A stretch of DNA of 64,000 nucleotides from Nephrocerus scutellatus (GCA_947095585.1 OX352763.1:24911462-24975461); one strand, 5' to 3'. Numbered from the stretch's first letter, positions 43,500 to 54,230 are shown. Notes: generated from the letters alone by a model not told the origin. Numbers and translations are program-made.

Positions 43500-44957
43500 T
43501 GAGCAAAAGAAATCCCTTTACAATTTATTTCTGTAGCAAAAAGTTGTATCCGAGTCAAATTGCTGTGATATTAAGGGAAGTCACGAAAATAACCGAACAT
43601 CTTAAAGGAACTCCTGAAAATGCTCTCAACAAGCTAACTTGCTGGGATGATCGCTGTGGTTTAGGGGTAAATCCTCACAAAACTGAGCTTGCCCTATTCA
43701 CCAGGAAATATAAAGTTACATTTATTAACCCTCCTTCTAACATTCTCTGATAAAACCAAGTAGTTCGGACTTATTTTGGACAGAAAGCTGAGCTGGAAAC
43801 CTAACATACAAGAAAGAGTTCGTAAAGCCACCGTGGCACTCTTCTCATGAAAAAAAAGCCATTGGTAGCCGTTGGGGTCTTAAACCCCATGTAACCCAAT
43901 AGCTATATACAACGGTTGTAAGACCTGCACATCTATATGGGGTCACTGTATGGTGGACTGCCTTAAATAAGAAAGTAAACCTTGACAAATTAAGAAAAGT
44001 CCAAAGATTAATTAGTCTATGTATGAGCGGAGCACTTCATACAACCCCATCCTCCGCATTGGACATTCTGTTCAACCTTACACCACTCGGCACTTACAGC
44101 AGGCAAGTAGCTGCTAGTTTGGCTATTCGCCTTAATGCTATCTCCCAGTGGGCTAAAAATGAAATCGGTCACTCCTCTATCCTGAATTTAGTCAGGATCC
44201 CAGACAACATAGACTACACCATGCCGCAACAACATTTCAACAAAGACGGAGTCGGCAGAGATGTCTTCTCAAAAAATCTAAATCTTAGCCTCTCTTTCAA
44301 AATCACTGTGTACGTTTTTCAGGCTGAACTTATGGCGATCAGTGAAGCATTATCTTGGCTGAAGAAACGTCATATCCGCTAAGGACATCCGTATATTCTC
44401 GGATAGACAAGCTGCACAGAAATCCATGGAATCAGTCTCTACAAATTCAATTCTAGCCCTTAACTGCCGATCATCTCTCATGGGGTGGCGGAGCAGTTCA
44501 ATATCAACCTGTGTTGGGTAACTGTATGGCTGACGAACTCGCCAAGCAAGGAACAACACTACCCTTCTTACCTGAATATGGTTCCTTAGGCATACCAATC
44601 GCTACTTGCAAACTCTTGTTAAAGCGGGATGCTCGTGTTAAAACGGTACAACTTGCATAGCGTCAAAGCAGATCTGGCCCAAGCTGAATCCGAAACGTTC
44701 CAAGTGTTTGATATCTTTAAAAAAGATCGCACATCGGTGCTATTGTAGGTGTCATCACTGGACACTGTCTCATAGGCAGACATGCAGCAAGATTTGGAGT
44801 CGTCTCGAATGACTTCTGCAGAAGCTGCATGGCTGAGGAGGAGGAGGAGACCATCGCCCATCTTCTCTGTACTTGTTCAGACCTCAACCAAACACGTAAA
44901 CTCCATATGGGAGCTTTATTTTACATCGACACTAATGATCTCATCAACAACATCAAT
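43500..44957 (+). mobile_element. LINE-R1 copy 2, RT end, RNase H and zinc knuckle
   Basis: Plus-strand LOA/R1-like element, 5' truncated in the RT palm. Order: CGLGVNPHKTELALFTRKYK (43,653-43,712), LSWKPNIQERVRKATVALFS, WGLKPHVTQ, HLYGVTVWWTAL, the RNase H stretch (FQAELMAISEALSWL) and IFSDRQAA. Then come GNCMADELAKQGTTLP (NE.ADELA) and a final knuckle with VITGHCLIGRHAARFGV and CRSCMAEEEEETIAHLLCTC. It ends abruptly at 44,957 against LINE-A in opposite orientation, without a tail. Confidence 0.85.
44023..44382 (+). pseudogene. LINE-R1 thumb and RNase H N-terminal half
   Basis: 119 codons: SGALHTTPSSALDILFNLTP (thumb, ...R.TPT.ALE.LL...P), AASLAIRLNAISQWA and VFQAELMAISEALSWLKK, the Glu-bearing RNase H helix. 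The first RNase H strand (DGS) has been lost. A frameshift then leads to IFSDRQAA. Confidence 0.8.
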
Positions 44958-45114
44958 ACATGACATTTAGAGCCATCATAGGTTGCTTTAATAATAGCTA
45001 CTAGTTTATCGGATATACCTCTCCAGCGCAAGGCGCGTCAGATAAACTGTCTGTTGACACTGTCAAACTTCCTTCTCAAAATCGATGAACAGCAGGTGCA
45101 GTGGTAACCGGAAT

Positions 45115-45447
45115 TCACTGTTCAATAATGATCCGCAGGGTGTTTATGTGCTCTACACAGGAGGATCCAGTGCGGAAACCTGCTTGTTCGGCATCGAGTG
45201 TATCTTCCAGATGTTCCTTATTTCGCTCAAGTACTACTTTGGCTATAACCTTTGCAACTGCAGAAAGAACGCAAATGCCTCTCCAGTTTTTGCACTCCAT
45301 AAGACTACCTTTTTTAGGGAGCTTGACAATCATTCCCTTCTTCCACTCATCGGGGAAACTTTCTGCCTCCCAAGCTCTCTCTACAAGAGGATATAAAAGC
45401 TCTGCTGATGTCGTTGGAGCGGCACGCAGAAGCTCTGCGGGTATCAT
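45115..45447 (-). pseudogene. LINE-A RT N-terminal region
   Basis: 110 codons beginning IPAELLRAAPTTSAELLYPL and running through KKGMIVKLPKKGSLMECKNW and RGICVLSAVAKVIAKVVLER to QAGFRTGSSCVEHINTLRII. Nearly identical to 56,310-56,640 plus, showing recent common ancestry. RT fingers region; no catalytic Asp. Confidence 0.85.
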
Positions 45448-45682
45448 CTAGTCCTACCGACTTGTTGGTCCTTAGTGCGTTGATCGCGGTAGCGATCTCA
45501 TCTTTACCGGGAAATTGTTACTTCCGGCAGCTCCGTTTGATTTGGGTGCACATCGTTAGCAAATACACGGTTAAGGACTGTAGAGAAATGCTCCTTTCAT
45601 CGCTTGAGCTGATCATTATCTGAAACGAGTACGGCACCATCTTGGCCTTTCACCGGATGTTGGCTAGAGCGGTGACCACCTG

Positions 45683-45958
45683 TCAGCTCTTTGGTGATTC
45701 TGTAAACGCTTCTGCTTCTGAGGCCAGGTTGTTAATAAAATTACGTTTGTCACGTCTTACACTACGCTGCACTTCTATCATTTTGCTTCGATACAGGGAC
45801 TCTAGCTCGATCCTCGCTGCTGCTGGGATATCTACAATACGAGCTTTAAGTAGCTTACGTATTTCAATCCGTCTCCAGGTATCTTCGGTAAGCCACATGC
45901 TGTGCCAACAATACTTTCCCCTCCAGATGTGAAAACAGCAGGTCTTATGCTCAAACAT
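45683..45958 (-). pseudogene. LINE-A linker between endonuclease and RT
   Basis: 91 codons containing RIEIRKLLKARIVDIPAAAR and VQRSVRRDKRNFINNLASEA, the usual basic helical linker after the endonuclease. Its start (MFEHKTCCFHIW) is the endonuclease T.FEHK motif joined to unrelated sequence, so roughly 80-100 residues of endonuclease are deleted. Confidence 0.7.
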
Positions 45959-45966
45959 GGTGCCTC

Positions 45967-46359
45967 CTATGACAAGGTTGTTGGTGTTACAGAAATCAAC
46001 AAATCTTTCATTTCATTCGCCAAAGCCGTGCTTCCTACATGTTTGAGTCCTTCATTGTTGTCGCCAACCTTGGCATTCAAGTCCCCCTTCACGATGACGA
46101 TATCTCCGTTCGGCGTTGCGTTGAATGCAGCGCTTAGTTGATTGTAGAAATTGTTCTTCTCATCCTCAATCGAAGGATTCGTTGGGGCGTAACACTGTAT
46201 GATCGTGACGCGTCCTACTCTAATCCGAAATCTGGCCGATAAGATCCTATCACCATGTGGGTGCCAGGAAATTAGGCCTCTGCATGCTGTTGGCGTTAGC
46301 AGCAGACCCACTCCAGATTCACGGTGACTGCCGGAGTGTTTGCCGGAGTAAAGTAGCAC
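45967..46359 (-). pseudogene. LINE-A endonuclease N-terminal half
   Basis: 130 codons: LLYSGK.SGSHRESGVGLLL, DRILSARFRIRVGRVTIIQC, YAPTNPSIEDEKNNFYNQL, IVIVKGDLNAKVGDNNEG. The GDLNAK catalytic motif is intact (relatives have MGDLNAKVG). Only the first half of the domain is open. Confidence 0.85.
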
Positions 46360-46496
46360 AGTGTTACACGTTGGGGATTGCTACTCATCTCGAACCGAAC
46401 CGAATGTAATAACTTGTCACGGAAAGCATCTCAATTCGCCGTTCGGATGCGTAAAATATATTTTGTGCAATTACACAGTGCTCCACTTATATCAAT

Positions 46497-46516
46497 GGGT
46501 GATCAATTTAGAGGTA
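46497..46516 (+). repeat. Terminal inverted repeat, left
   Basis: GGGTGATCAATTTAGAGGTA; 15 of 20 positions match the reverse complement of 47,606-47,625. The outermost bases and a TA duplication could not be settled by eye. Confidence 0.7.
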
Positions 46517-46623
46517 TCGGATTTTAAATTGAAATAAAACAACAAAAATTCAAATTGATTGTGCAATCTTTATTATTTTTGTTTAGAACCATTCATGACA
46601 TTTATTTTTGAAGATAATCCCTT

Positions 46624-46869
46624 TCAAATGATGGCCGCAACTGCGCCGTAATTCGGCCATCCGTAAACACTAATTTTGAATGACTCGCACGAGGACTTCG
46701 AACGGTATCTCGCGAATAACTTGAAACGAGGACGCAGTAAATACATTGTGTCACGGGCTGTATGAGATGTAGCGCTGTCTTGTTGGAACCAAATGTCGTG
46801 GAGATCACGGGCTTCAATTTCCGGCATCAAAAAGTCGTTTATCATGGCGCGATAGCGTTCGCCATTCAC
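46624..46869 (-). pseudogene. Transposase middle and deletion junction
   Basis: 81 codons: NGERYRAMINDFLMPEIEAR, DLHDIWFQQDSATSHTARDT, then YLLRPRFK, after which the frame runs into the deletion junction. In the next frame the sequence is the proper C-terminus. About 50 residues, including the third Asp, are absent compared with the family. Confidence 0.85.
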
Positions 46870-47281
46870 TGTTACATTGGCGCCAGCCTTGTCTTTGAAG
46901 AAATATGGGCCGATGATTCCTCCAGCTCATAGGCCGCACCAAACGGATGTATGGATGGATGTAACGGCTTAGGGTTGCTTTTCAGCTCAAATACGGCAAT
47001 TTTGCTTATTGACGAAGCCATACAGCCAAAAATGGGCCTCATCGCTGAACAAAATTCGGATCCCAAAGTACGGATCTTCGGCGAGTTTTTCAAGAGTCCA
47101 ACGACTCAAAGTATATGACGCTTTGGAAGGTCGGCCGGCTTCAATTCTTGGACTAGCTGTATTTTATACGCTCTCAAACCAAGATCTCTGCGTAAAATCG
47201 CCCAAGTAGAGCCATAAGATAGGCCAAGTTGTTGAGAACGGCGCCGAATCGATTCTTCCGGGTTTTCGGCAAAACTCTCAC

Positions 47282-47515
47282 TTACAGCCGCAATATTCTC
47301 TTCATTTCGGGTCTAGTCGGTCGAGTATCATCCAATAATGTAAAGTTATTCTCAAGTTTGCCGATGGTGTGCCGAATAGTGCGTTCGGTAGGACGATTAT
47401 GTACTGTACACCATAAGTTGGCCTGAGCGCGCGATGAACACTTTTCACAGAGCGTCGATTTTCGTAATACAATTGTACGATTTGTAAACTGAGGTTGAGG
47501 CGTTAGTATTTCCAT
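47282..47515 (-). pseudogene. Transposase N-terminal DNA-binding region
   Basis: 77 codons from the probable start Met (47,515). The first helix-turn-helix (normally ..QR..I...Y......V....R) is frameshifted in part. NRPTERTIRHTIGKLENNFT and DDTRPTRPEMKRIL are recognisable as the second HTH and linker. Confidence 0.75.
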
Positions 47516-47605
47516 GATGAAATGTCAATGAATACTGAATAAAATTATGTATTTAGTTTGACAGTTGTCATGCGTGACATGTCAAAAAAATCCTATTGGA
47601 AAAAG

Positions 47606-47625
47606 TACCTCCAATCTGACCGCCC
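47606..47625 (-). repeat. Terminal inverted repeat, right
   Basis: Reverse complement GGGCGGTCAGATTGGAGGTA, pairing with the left repeat. Confidence 0.7.
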
Positions 47626-49135
47626 TTTATTTGCTTAGAACTAAAACCAACTTCAATAACTGGCAAGGAATATATATTATGTTAAAGTATGTAATATTTG
47701 AATACCTAGTTTCCATCATCTTAAGGAAATATTCAGCAGATAAAGTAAAACATTAAAAATATAAAAAAATGAGAAGAACAACGGATGTACGTACGGACGG
47801 ACGGACAGATAAAACTAAAAGCATAAAACTTTTATAGATGAGAACAAAATCAGGTCAAAAGCATTCACTCCTATGAGCACTTTCAAAGTCAAACAATTTT
47901 AACCTAGAACCTCTGTCGTGTAGAGTAGGGCTTCGTTGACCCGCCTACCAACTGTGTATTTTAGCCAATATATATTTTTTTAAAAACAGCAAATATTGTT
48001 TTACTGTTCGTAATATTTAAATTAATTATTGCCAAAGAGAATATTGAATTGAATGAAAAAATGTATCTCACTTATACTTGCATATTTAAATATTTGTTTG
48101 GAGTGAAGCACCTGCCACTGAACGGATCGATGTCACTGGAATTAATAAGTAAATGAAGGTAACACATATATGCCAAGTCGACATTACTCAACATATACTG
48201 CTTTGTATATGTACTGACTCACAGGTACATAGTTTTCCTGGTAAAATATTTCCAACAGGAATATATCAGTCAAAACGGTTGCAAAAAAGTGTCCTCAATC
48301 ATATGATTGATACCAATTTTCCGCAGGACGTACAAATTTTTTCCGTAAATATTGAAAGAGAAACAACATGGAATCCCCATTCGGGACATTCAACTGGTGA
48401 TGGATGCAATTGAATTTCAGTAGCCCAAAGATGAATTAATAAAAAAATGTTGAAAAATATATAAAAACTGAAAGCTTCATGGCATGACTCAATTACAGGG
48501 AATGTTCAGCACCTGACATCAGATGACAAACACCATAACTATGTATATTTAATTCACCTGAACAGAATCTTATGTTTTTTGACATTGACAGATTAATTTC
48601 TCTTAAATTCTTTTACTAAGCAGTGACCTACTATTGCTTTTTTTTAAAAAGACTTATTTACCCGAAAACTGACTTACTAATTGAGAATTAAAACTTTGTA
48701 ATCGATATCTAGCCTGAAGTTGTCTTTGCTCTTCGAAATTGATATCGGAAAAAGAAAAGTAAAGGAAATTTCTTCATACAAACTGCTTTCCAATAGTTCT
48801 TCCTGCATGAATAACTCAATCTACCAGTAAAGTTTGTAATGAAATGAAAACCACATACATTAGGTAGAGATATGTATTCCCAAATTCATTCACAATGCAT
48901 CCATGTTCCTAGTGAATTTTAAAGTTTATCCAAACGTGACAGAAACTTGTCCGGAAATGAAATGGATCGTTAGAAAGGCAAACAAAAAACAAAAAGAAAA
49001 ACCAAATGGCTTCTAACTTCTTTCGACATTTTCCAGTTAATTATACGATACAGAGGCTGTCTTTTATATTTGGGGATTAGAGAATAAAAACTTGTATTTG
49101 TTTATCGAAAAAGAGATATATTGTTTTGTTTTTCA
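47626..49135. other. Gene-free AT-rich region
   Basis: An ACGTACGGACGGACGG simple repeat lies at about 47,788. The 86-codon frame at 48,153-48,413 plus has no known motif. Nothing else recognised. Confidence 0.45.
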
Positions 49136-49137
49136 AA

Positions 49138-49440
49138 CTATTCTTCATGAAGATCAATACACTTTTGCATGCGTTTGAAACAATCTTCGAAGCACCTTTT
49201 CCACTCCGGTTGAGGTACCTCCAAAACATGCATTTTCAACGCATTGATCATGCAATTTATTTTTGACTTTGCGGTGTCATTGGGTGCCAAATCAGGACTA
49301 TACTGCGGATCACCCATTAATTCAGTGTTTTCGCCGATCAAATTTTCAGTTTTTTGTGCCGATGTGTGAGAGTTTGCATTGTCTTGGTGGAGAATGATTC
49401 GTCGTCGGCGACTTCTGGCAAAAAATGGTTGCTAATAAAT
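49138..49440 (-). mobile_element. mariner (DD34D-type) transposase C-terminal part
   Basis: One continuous minus-strand frame of about 98 codons to the natural-looking stop at 49,138. RRRIILHQDNANSHTSAQ contains the second catalytic Asp, YSPDLAPND the third, and ALKMHVLEVPQPEWKRCFED with FKRMQKCIDLHEE ends the protein. The segment after LAPND is shorter than in true mariners (about 15 residues missing around FFLFP.IK.KLRG). A different subfamily from the 46.5 kb element. No inverted repeats identified. Confidence 0.85.
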
Positions 49441-49469
49441 ATAAGTATAAGCTGACATTGGGGGTGCTT

Positions 49470-49880
49470 TCTATAACACTGGCTGCGACTCAATGACAAG
49501 AGCAATCAGTAACAGAGTGTTGGCTCGACCAACACAATGGATTAGTGCCGTGCCCTTAAAGTCGAGTCACTACTTTCTCCTCAGGGGTAGTGTCTGTGTC
49601 GGTGACTGCAGCTAAGCGCTGCCCGCAAGGAGGCGTTCTCTTCCTCCTTCTATGGTCACGTGTCATAGACAAGCTTCTAGCCGATCTGCATAGATCAGGC
49701 TACATCGCCATTAGTTATGCTGATTATTTGGCGATCATAATTAGTGCTAAGCACAGCACGACCATAACAAATGTCATGCAAGGTGCGTTACTTTACGTCT
49801 TAGAATGATGCTGTCTGTCAAATCAAAGAAAGAGGCTTACATGATTAGGAAGGTAGGTAGAGTGGTGGGTTGCGCTGTCT
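49470..49880 (+). mobile_element. LINE RT palm fragment (LOA/I-like)
   Basis: Plus-strand fragment covering motif B to the active site. Flanks are not clear, although a GGTAGGTAG run at about 49,850 resembles the 3' tail of LINE-R2 in reverse. It could be an inner piece of R2 or R3. Confidence 0.65.
49590..49808 (+). pseudogene. LINE RT motif B and active site
   Basis: 72 codons: AAKRCPQGGVLFLLLWSRVI (motif B, normally GCPQGGVLSPLLW), DKLLADLHRSGYIAISYADY (active-site box YADD changed to YADY) and LAIIISAKH. The loss of the second Asp would abolish catalysis. Confidence 0.8.
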
Positions 49881-50397
49881 TAGCCTAAACTTTATTGTGT
49901 CGATTATATCCAACCTGTGGCTTTCAGGTACGATATGAGCAGAATAGGGCGAATAACACAGAAGGCTCTAGAATTGCAGGTGGCCGTATCTATCTCTGAC
50001 TGGTGGAAGTGCGATCAAACCTCCACATGGTGGCCGCTGGTATTTTTCCTATAAATACCGGAAAAGCTTAATGATCGCGCTCGGCAGTAAAAAAAACTCA
50101 TTACGGAACCCAAAATCAGCCTCGGATACACTGATGAACGATGACGACCATGGCAACGAAAACGGCTAAACGGCTTAAGAACGTACGCTCACTGTATAGA
50201 GCTCGAGCTGCACACCAGCTAGCCTATACCCAGTCAAATATAATGATGAAGTAACAGCTATTCAGGAGATGCGGTGGATGGGGAATGGTGTCTTACAAAA
50301 ATCTTTTGCTCGTGGTGGAGTTTTGAATCAGCAAAAGAATGAAACCCGCACTCTTATCGGTTTTATAGCAGCAAATTAACGGCTATGCACCCTTCGC

Positions 50398-50580
50398 GTG
50401 CGAGTTAGATTTAAAAACATAAGTCTCATAAACGTTCACAGACCTACAGAAGATTCCCTAGATGATGAAAAAGAAGAGTTCTTTGAATCAGTCGAACGGG
50501 AACTCCATAGGGACCCAGTATTCACGCAGTACATTGTCACTCATAGCTTACAGGAGAACACTAATGACAATGGACATTGA
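50398..50580 (+). pseudogene. LINE-B endonuclease fragment without catalytic Asp
   Basis: 60 codons: RFKNISLINVHRPTEDSLDD, KEEFFESVERELHRDPVFTQ, YIVTHSLQENTNDNGH. In the 0.3 kb copy the segment KIILGDMNAK lies between REL and the following residues. Here it is deleted, removing the metal-binding residue. Confidence 0.75.
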
Positions 50581-50893
50581 GACATAGAGATAGCAGCAAG
50601 CAAAAATTTGGTTGTTGTGAGTACAGGGTTTGCAGATATGTTATGGTGCTCCGAGCGTGGATTGCATCATCACGAATCAGATTCGAGTCAACACGTCTGC
50701 CCTTCGCAACGAAGAGACCAGTCAAGCAATAGGACTCGCTTTGGATGAAGGAAGAGTAAGTCCTGGAGCTAAAATTTCGGCTGCAGAAGAGAAATGGACA
50801 CGCCTTAAGAATACTGTCATTAGTACTGCTGACTCCATCTTAGGCAGAAGTCGTAGAGATCGTAGAGAGAGAAGCTAGCGACTGAACATAAGA

Positions 50894-51271
50894 ATGTTGC
50901 GTACCGAGCCATGCCACAATATCATAGAACGCGGGCACGCGAAGATGAATATAAAGAGCTCAGAAGATATGAAAAAACAGTTCACCGGCGAAGGAAAGCA
51001 GCCTGGGAGAAGAATCTCCCATATCTCAAATATACACCGCGTTGCGATCGGCAATCAGATTACCCACTTTGTCTTTGCAGTATACAAAGTGGGTAATCTG
51101 ATTGCCGATCTCAAAGGAATCTTAGAGAGATGGGAAGAGCACTTTCATGAGTTGCTTAATGGCCAGCTAACTGAGGAATTAGAGGCTTCACCCGTGACCG
51201 TCGACCGCACTATGCTGCCGCCACCAAGCATAGACGAAATTAGCAGAGCAGATAAATCGGCTCAAAAATAA
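50894..51271 (+). pseudogene. LINE-B linker before RT, containing an inverted duplication
   Basis: 125 codons. VGNLIADLKGILERWEEHFH and ELLNGQLTEELEASP match the conserved region before the RT (normally ...LL.....+..RW.EHF.ELLN). The preceding residues come from the left arm of the inverted repeat at 51,046-51,110 and are foreign to the family. Confidence 0.65.
51046..51110. repeat. Perfect 26-bp inverted repeat with 13-nt loop
   Basis: Left arm 51,046-51,071 starts GATCGGCAATCAGATTACCC. The right arm 51,085-51,110 is its exact reverse complement. The loop is TCTTTGCAGTATA. The right arm fits the LINE-B coding sequence; the left looks like an inverted copy. Confidence 0.95.
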
Positions 51272-51740
51272 TAAGGCCCGGATCAGTTTATTAAGCCAGG
51301 AGGGTCCGCAATACACCAAGCAATTCATGAACTAATAGCGCAAGTCTGAGTGAAAAAAGCGATGCCAGAAGACTGGCGAAGAGGCATCCTGTGCCCCATA
51401 CATAAGAAAAGAGATATCACATCATGCAGTAATTATCGTGGAATAACGCTGTTGAGTACCGCGTATTAGATTTTCTTCTCTATCCTACAAGACAGGATAG
51501 CCCCATACGTTAAAGTCATCATTACTCCATACCAGTATGGCTTCATCCCAGGCAAATCAACAACTGATCAGATTTGCCCCCTTAGGCAGGTGATGGAAAA
51601 ATGTCTATAGTTTCAAAACTCACTACAACATCTTTTCATTGACTTTAAAGCCGCCTATGATAGCATAGCCAGAGTAGAACTTTATAAAGCCATGCATGAA
51701 TGTTGGTTGACACTGTGTGTCACTAAAATCAATTTCTGCC

Positions 51741-53070
51741 CTAAAACTTTTTACAGCTGAGCAGATGACTTACTTGACCTAAGCTTCAAAGGTTGATCAC
51801 TGAATACTGAAGAAGAATTTCCCTCAAAAGACACAACATTTGATGTTCTATTTTTAAAACAAACAATTTCCCAAAGGAGCTATTTTAGTTTGCCCATAAA
51901 TCTCTGGAAATCCTCGCAAACGTCAAACGCTGTGGTGTTCGACATAATTCCGTAAGCATTAACACAAAAAGACAACATTAAAAACAGGAATTTTTCCTTA
52001 CGGTAAATTCATTGAGTGACGATATGGGCTGCGTGGAGAGGGGATAGACAAAACGTTTTAAACATTAAAAAGAAGCCGCACACAGCAGCCGTCAATAAAC
52101 ATAAAGAAACAACAGACCGTTTCTATGGCTGCATGCTCTTCCTGAATCACCGATGCTAATTATACCTACAAGAGTGAGGAACTGTTTTCTCAGGACACAT
52201 ATCCATATATAGTTTTTTTAACAGGAATGTTTTCTTTTTTTTTTATGTACTCACATCTTGCATTTAGTATTGAACAGATGCACTTTTGCACTTCATGTGG
52301 ATGTTGTGGAAGTCCTCTCTTTTGTTCATTTTAAGGAACAGCACTACTGCCCATAAACTCCACCTAATTTGACTTTTTACTATTTGTTCTCGTAAATTGG
52401 TGTAAAGTATTTTTAAGCAAACATCCTGAGACTCTACATTGAGGTTGAATTTGTACGCCCATTCATACGAGCACTATATTCTGATAAATGAAGGAAAGGT
52501 CCTTAAGTTTGCTTGGGATATTAAAACTTAAGTACCTAGAAAAGTTTTTCACTAAACTCAAAAAAAAATTATGTGCTTTTCGGAGCTCCTTTATTTAGCC
52601 ATAAATAAAACCTGGGCTGTTTCGTTTGAAATAAATTTTCCAAAGCTCACTACAAACTCTTGGGAAAATGCTATAGGATCACACACATGTCACTTCCTTG
52701 GGTAAGAAATAATTGCTTGCCAGACTTGTAATTTTAGGATATCAATGAGAGGTTTACAATTTTTTTATTTAATGTAAAAGGTGACCTCATTAACTTTTAT
52801 AAAGGCAGCTGGAACTTCTTACATTCCACATACTTTAATATTTTAATGCAGCTACACAGAAATTCCAAACCGCCTTAGGTCTAAGTCACTTTTCACAATT
52901 TTCACAATTTTTTTCACAATTTGGTTGTCAATTTACAAAGCATAGTTTCCATTGTATAACTATTCTGTATAAAGGTTGTTTTTTCTTTCTTAGATAGAAC
53001 TTACTGAGGTGCTTACTATCAAATAAGCTATCATACTGTTCTTTATATTAAGTATACTCCGACAAATCGT
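51741..53070. other. Gene-free AT-rich region
   Basis: No coding sequence recognised. Homopolymer T and A runs (for example 52,228-52,243) and short TTTTCACAATT repeats at about 52,893-52,922. Confidence 0.45.
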
Positions 53071-53071
53071 T

Positions 53072-53300
53072 ATGAATAGATTTACGCTCGAACAACGCTA
53101 CCAAATTATCCAAATTTACTTTGACAATCAGTCGGCCACCCGCGCCACTTCTAGACGACTTCGTGATTTTTATGGCGCACATAATCGTTCATTCGAGCAA
53201 GGATTGTAGATAGATTTCATACTACATACTCTCGCAATTATGCAATATCTCAAGCACAATGAAGTAATATGCGCACTGAAGAGAATATTGCCGCTATAAA
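53072..53300 (+). mobile_element. Tc1/mariner-superfamily transposase N-terminus, internally deleted
   Basis: Starts MNRFTLEQRYQIIQIYFDNQ at 53,072, a full N-terminal helix-turn-helix (..EQR..IIQIY......), continues RRLRDFYGAHNRSFEQGL and stops at 53,207-53,209. Beyond it NMRTEENIAAINK (about 53,269-53,305) is the linker normally about 20 residues later. The catalytic domain is gone. N-terminal part of the same broad family as 2.8, 46.5 and 55.7 kb. Confidence 0.75.
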
Positions 53301-53654
53301 TAAAGGTTTCATTTAGTTGACAAGTTGTTTATTCATTTGTTTTTTGGTACAATATGACAACAGGGTCATTATATGTAATTACAAGTAATTTCACTGTACA
53401 AACAGCAATACATCCATTGGTTATGCCCAATACCTGATCCTGACAATGTCATCCGATATATGCCTACGTGCTAAACATCACCCCTCAGAGAGCTTCTTCC
53501 ACACATACTTGCGCTATTAGTTGATGAGAGCACTATGAGAGACAGCACTTTGAGAACCGGCCGACCGACCGCATGCTCATAGTAGTAATAGATACAATCC
53601 TTTAATTTTTTAAAAACTTTTAACTTGCCTTGATTCCTTTTTGTCTATATTTTC

Positions 53655-54230
53655 ACCTTCCACACGACCTAAAGAGCTTAAATTTTGTGAGTGTCTATGT
53701 CCAAAACAGCATATTTTATATTGCGAGTATGACGCGTGTCGGGTGTCGCGTGTGGCGCGTGTGATGGGTTGAAATGGTTTTTTCGACTTCTTCGAGGTAT
53801 TTTTTAACCAACTTCCACACACCTAGAGAGCTGGAATTTTGTGAGTGTCTAAGTCCAAAATAGTATTTCATACATTCCGAGTATGACATGTGTCGCGTGC
53901 CGCGTGTAGTGCGTGTGATGGGTTGAAAGCAAATTTTTTTGATTTCTTTGAGGTCCTATTTAACCAACTTCCACACGACATAGAGAGCTGAAATTTTGTG
54001 AGTGTAAGTCCAAAATACTATTTTTTTTATTTCATGACTCGTGTCACGTTTCGCGTGTGGCACGTGTGATAGTTTGAAATCGCACTATTTAGGGTCTTTT
54101 TAACCTCCTTTCGCACGACCTAGAGGGCTGAAATTGAATTGAAATTGTGAGCGGCTCAATGTCAGGGGCCAATTTCGATATCCCGCTTTTGACGCGTGTC
54201 GCAAGTCGCGTGTGGCACGTGTGAAGCGTA
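53655..54230. repeat. About 155-bp satellite with GCGTGTGGCGCGTGTGATGG core
   Basis: Four tandem copies begin at about 53,659, 53,814, 53,970 and 54,112 with CCACACGACCTA.AGAGCT, then AATTTTGTGAGTGTCTA.GTC, AGTATGAC.CGTGTCG.GTG, CGCGTGTGG..CGTGTGATGG and GTTGAAA...TTTTAACCAACTT. The last copies are shorter and more diverged. The same unit starts at 63,978 at the right edge, and a short related array is at 35,668. Confidence 0.9.

Larger units (their letters stand above)
44958..46400 (-). mobile_element. LINE-A copy 2, endonuclease and RT fingers, 3'-truncated
   Basis: Minus strand. From 46,400: endonuclease (LLYSGK, GVGLLLTPTA, VTIIQCYAPTNPS, GDLNAKVGDNNEGLKH). A deletion follows between GTMFEHKTCCFHIW and the linker. 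The RT N-terminus comes next (ELLYPLVERAWEAESFPDEW, NWRGI.VLSAVAKVIAKVVL, DAEQAGFRTGSS) down to sequence encoding KATYDGSKCHV at 44,958, where it meets LINE-R1. The RT active site and the C-terminal domain are missing. Confidence 0.85.
46497..47625 (-). mobile_element. Tc1/mariner-superfamily transposon with terminal inverted repeats
   Basis: About 1.1 kb element bounded by 20-bp inverted repeats. It carries a minus-strand IS630-type transposase from about 47,515 to 46,610. Motifs: PTERTIRHTIGKLENNFTLL, RPTRPEMK, then FSDEAHFWL (first Asp, about 47,030-47,055), VTVNGERYRAMINDFLMPEI, DIWFQQDSATSHTAR (second Asp). A deletion follows, and then VIREIPFEVLVRVIQN and CGHHLKGIIFK at the end. The third catalytic Asp (CDLTPLD region) is deleted. 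Several frameshifts. Confidence 0.85.
49968..51740 (+). mobile_element. LINE-B longest copy: endonuclease to RT motif A
   Basis: Plus strand. A 5' region (49,970-50,240) matches 1-930 inverted. Then endonuclease pieces (50,398-50,580), a linker (50,700-51,270, ERWEEHFHELL), and [62 protein letters not shown] (motif A). Stops interrupt RT and the copy ends near 51,740 before YADD. Short deletions have removed GDMNAK and most of the distal endonuclease. A 26-bp inverted repeat lies inside. Confidence 0.8.

Noticed and set aside
45101..45451. Plus-strand 116-codon frame
   Set aside because: Direct antisense of the LINE-A RT N-terminal frame, and the same shadow appears opposite the copies at 11.8 and 56.5 kb.
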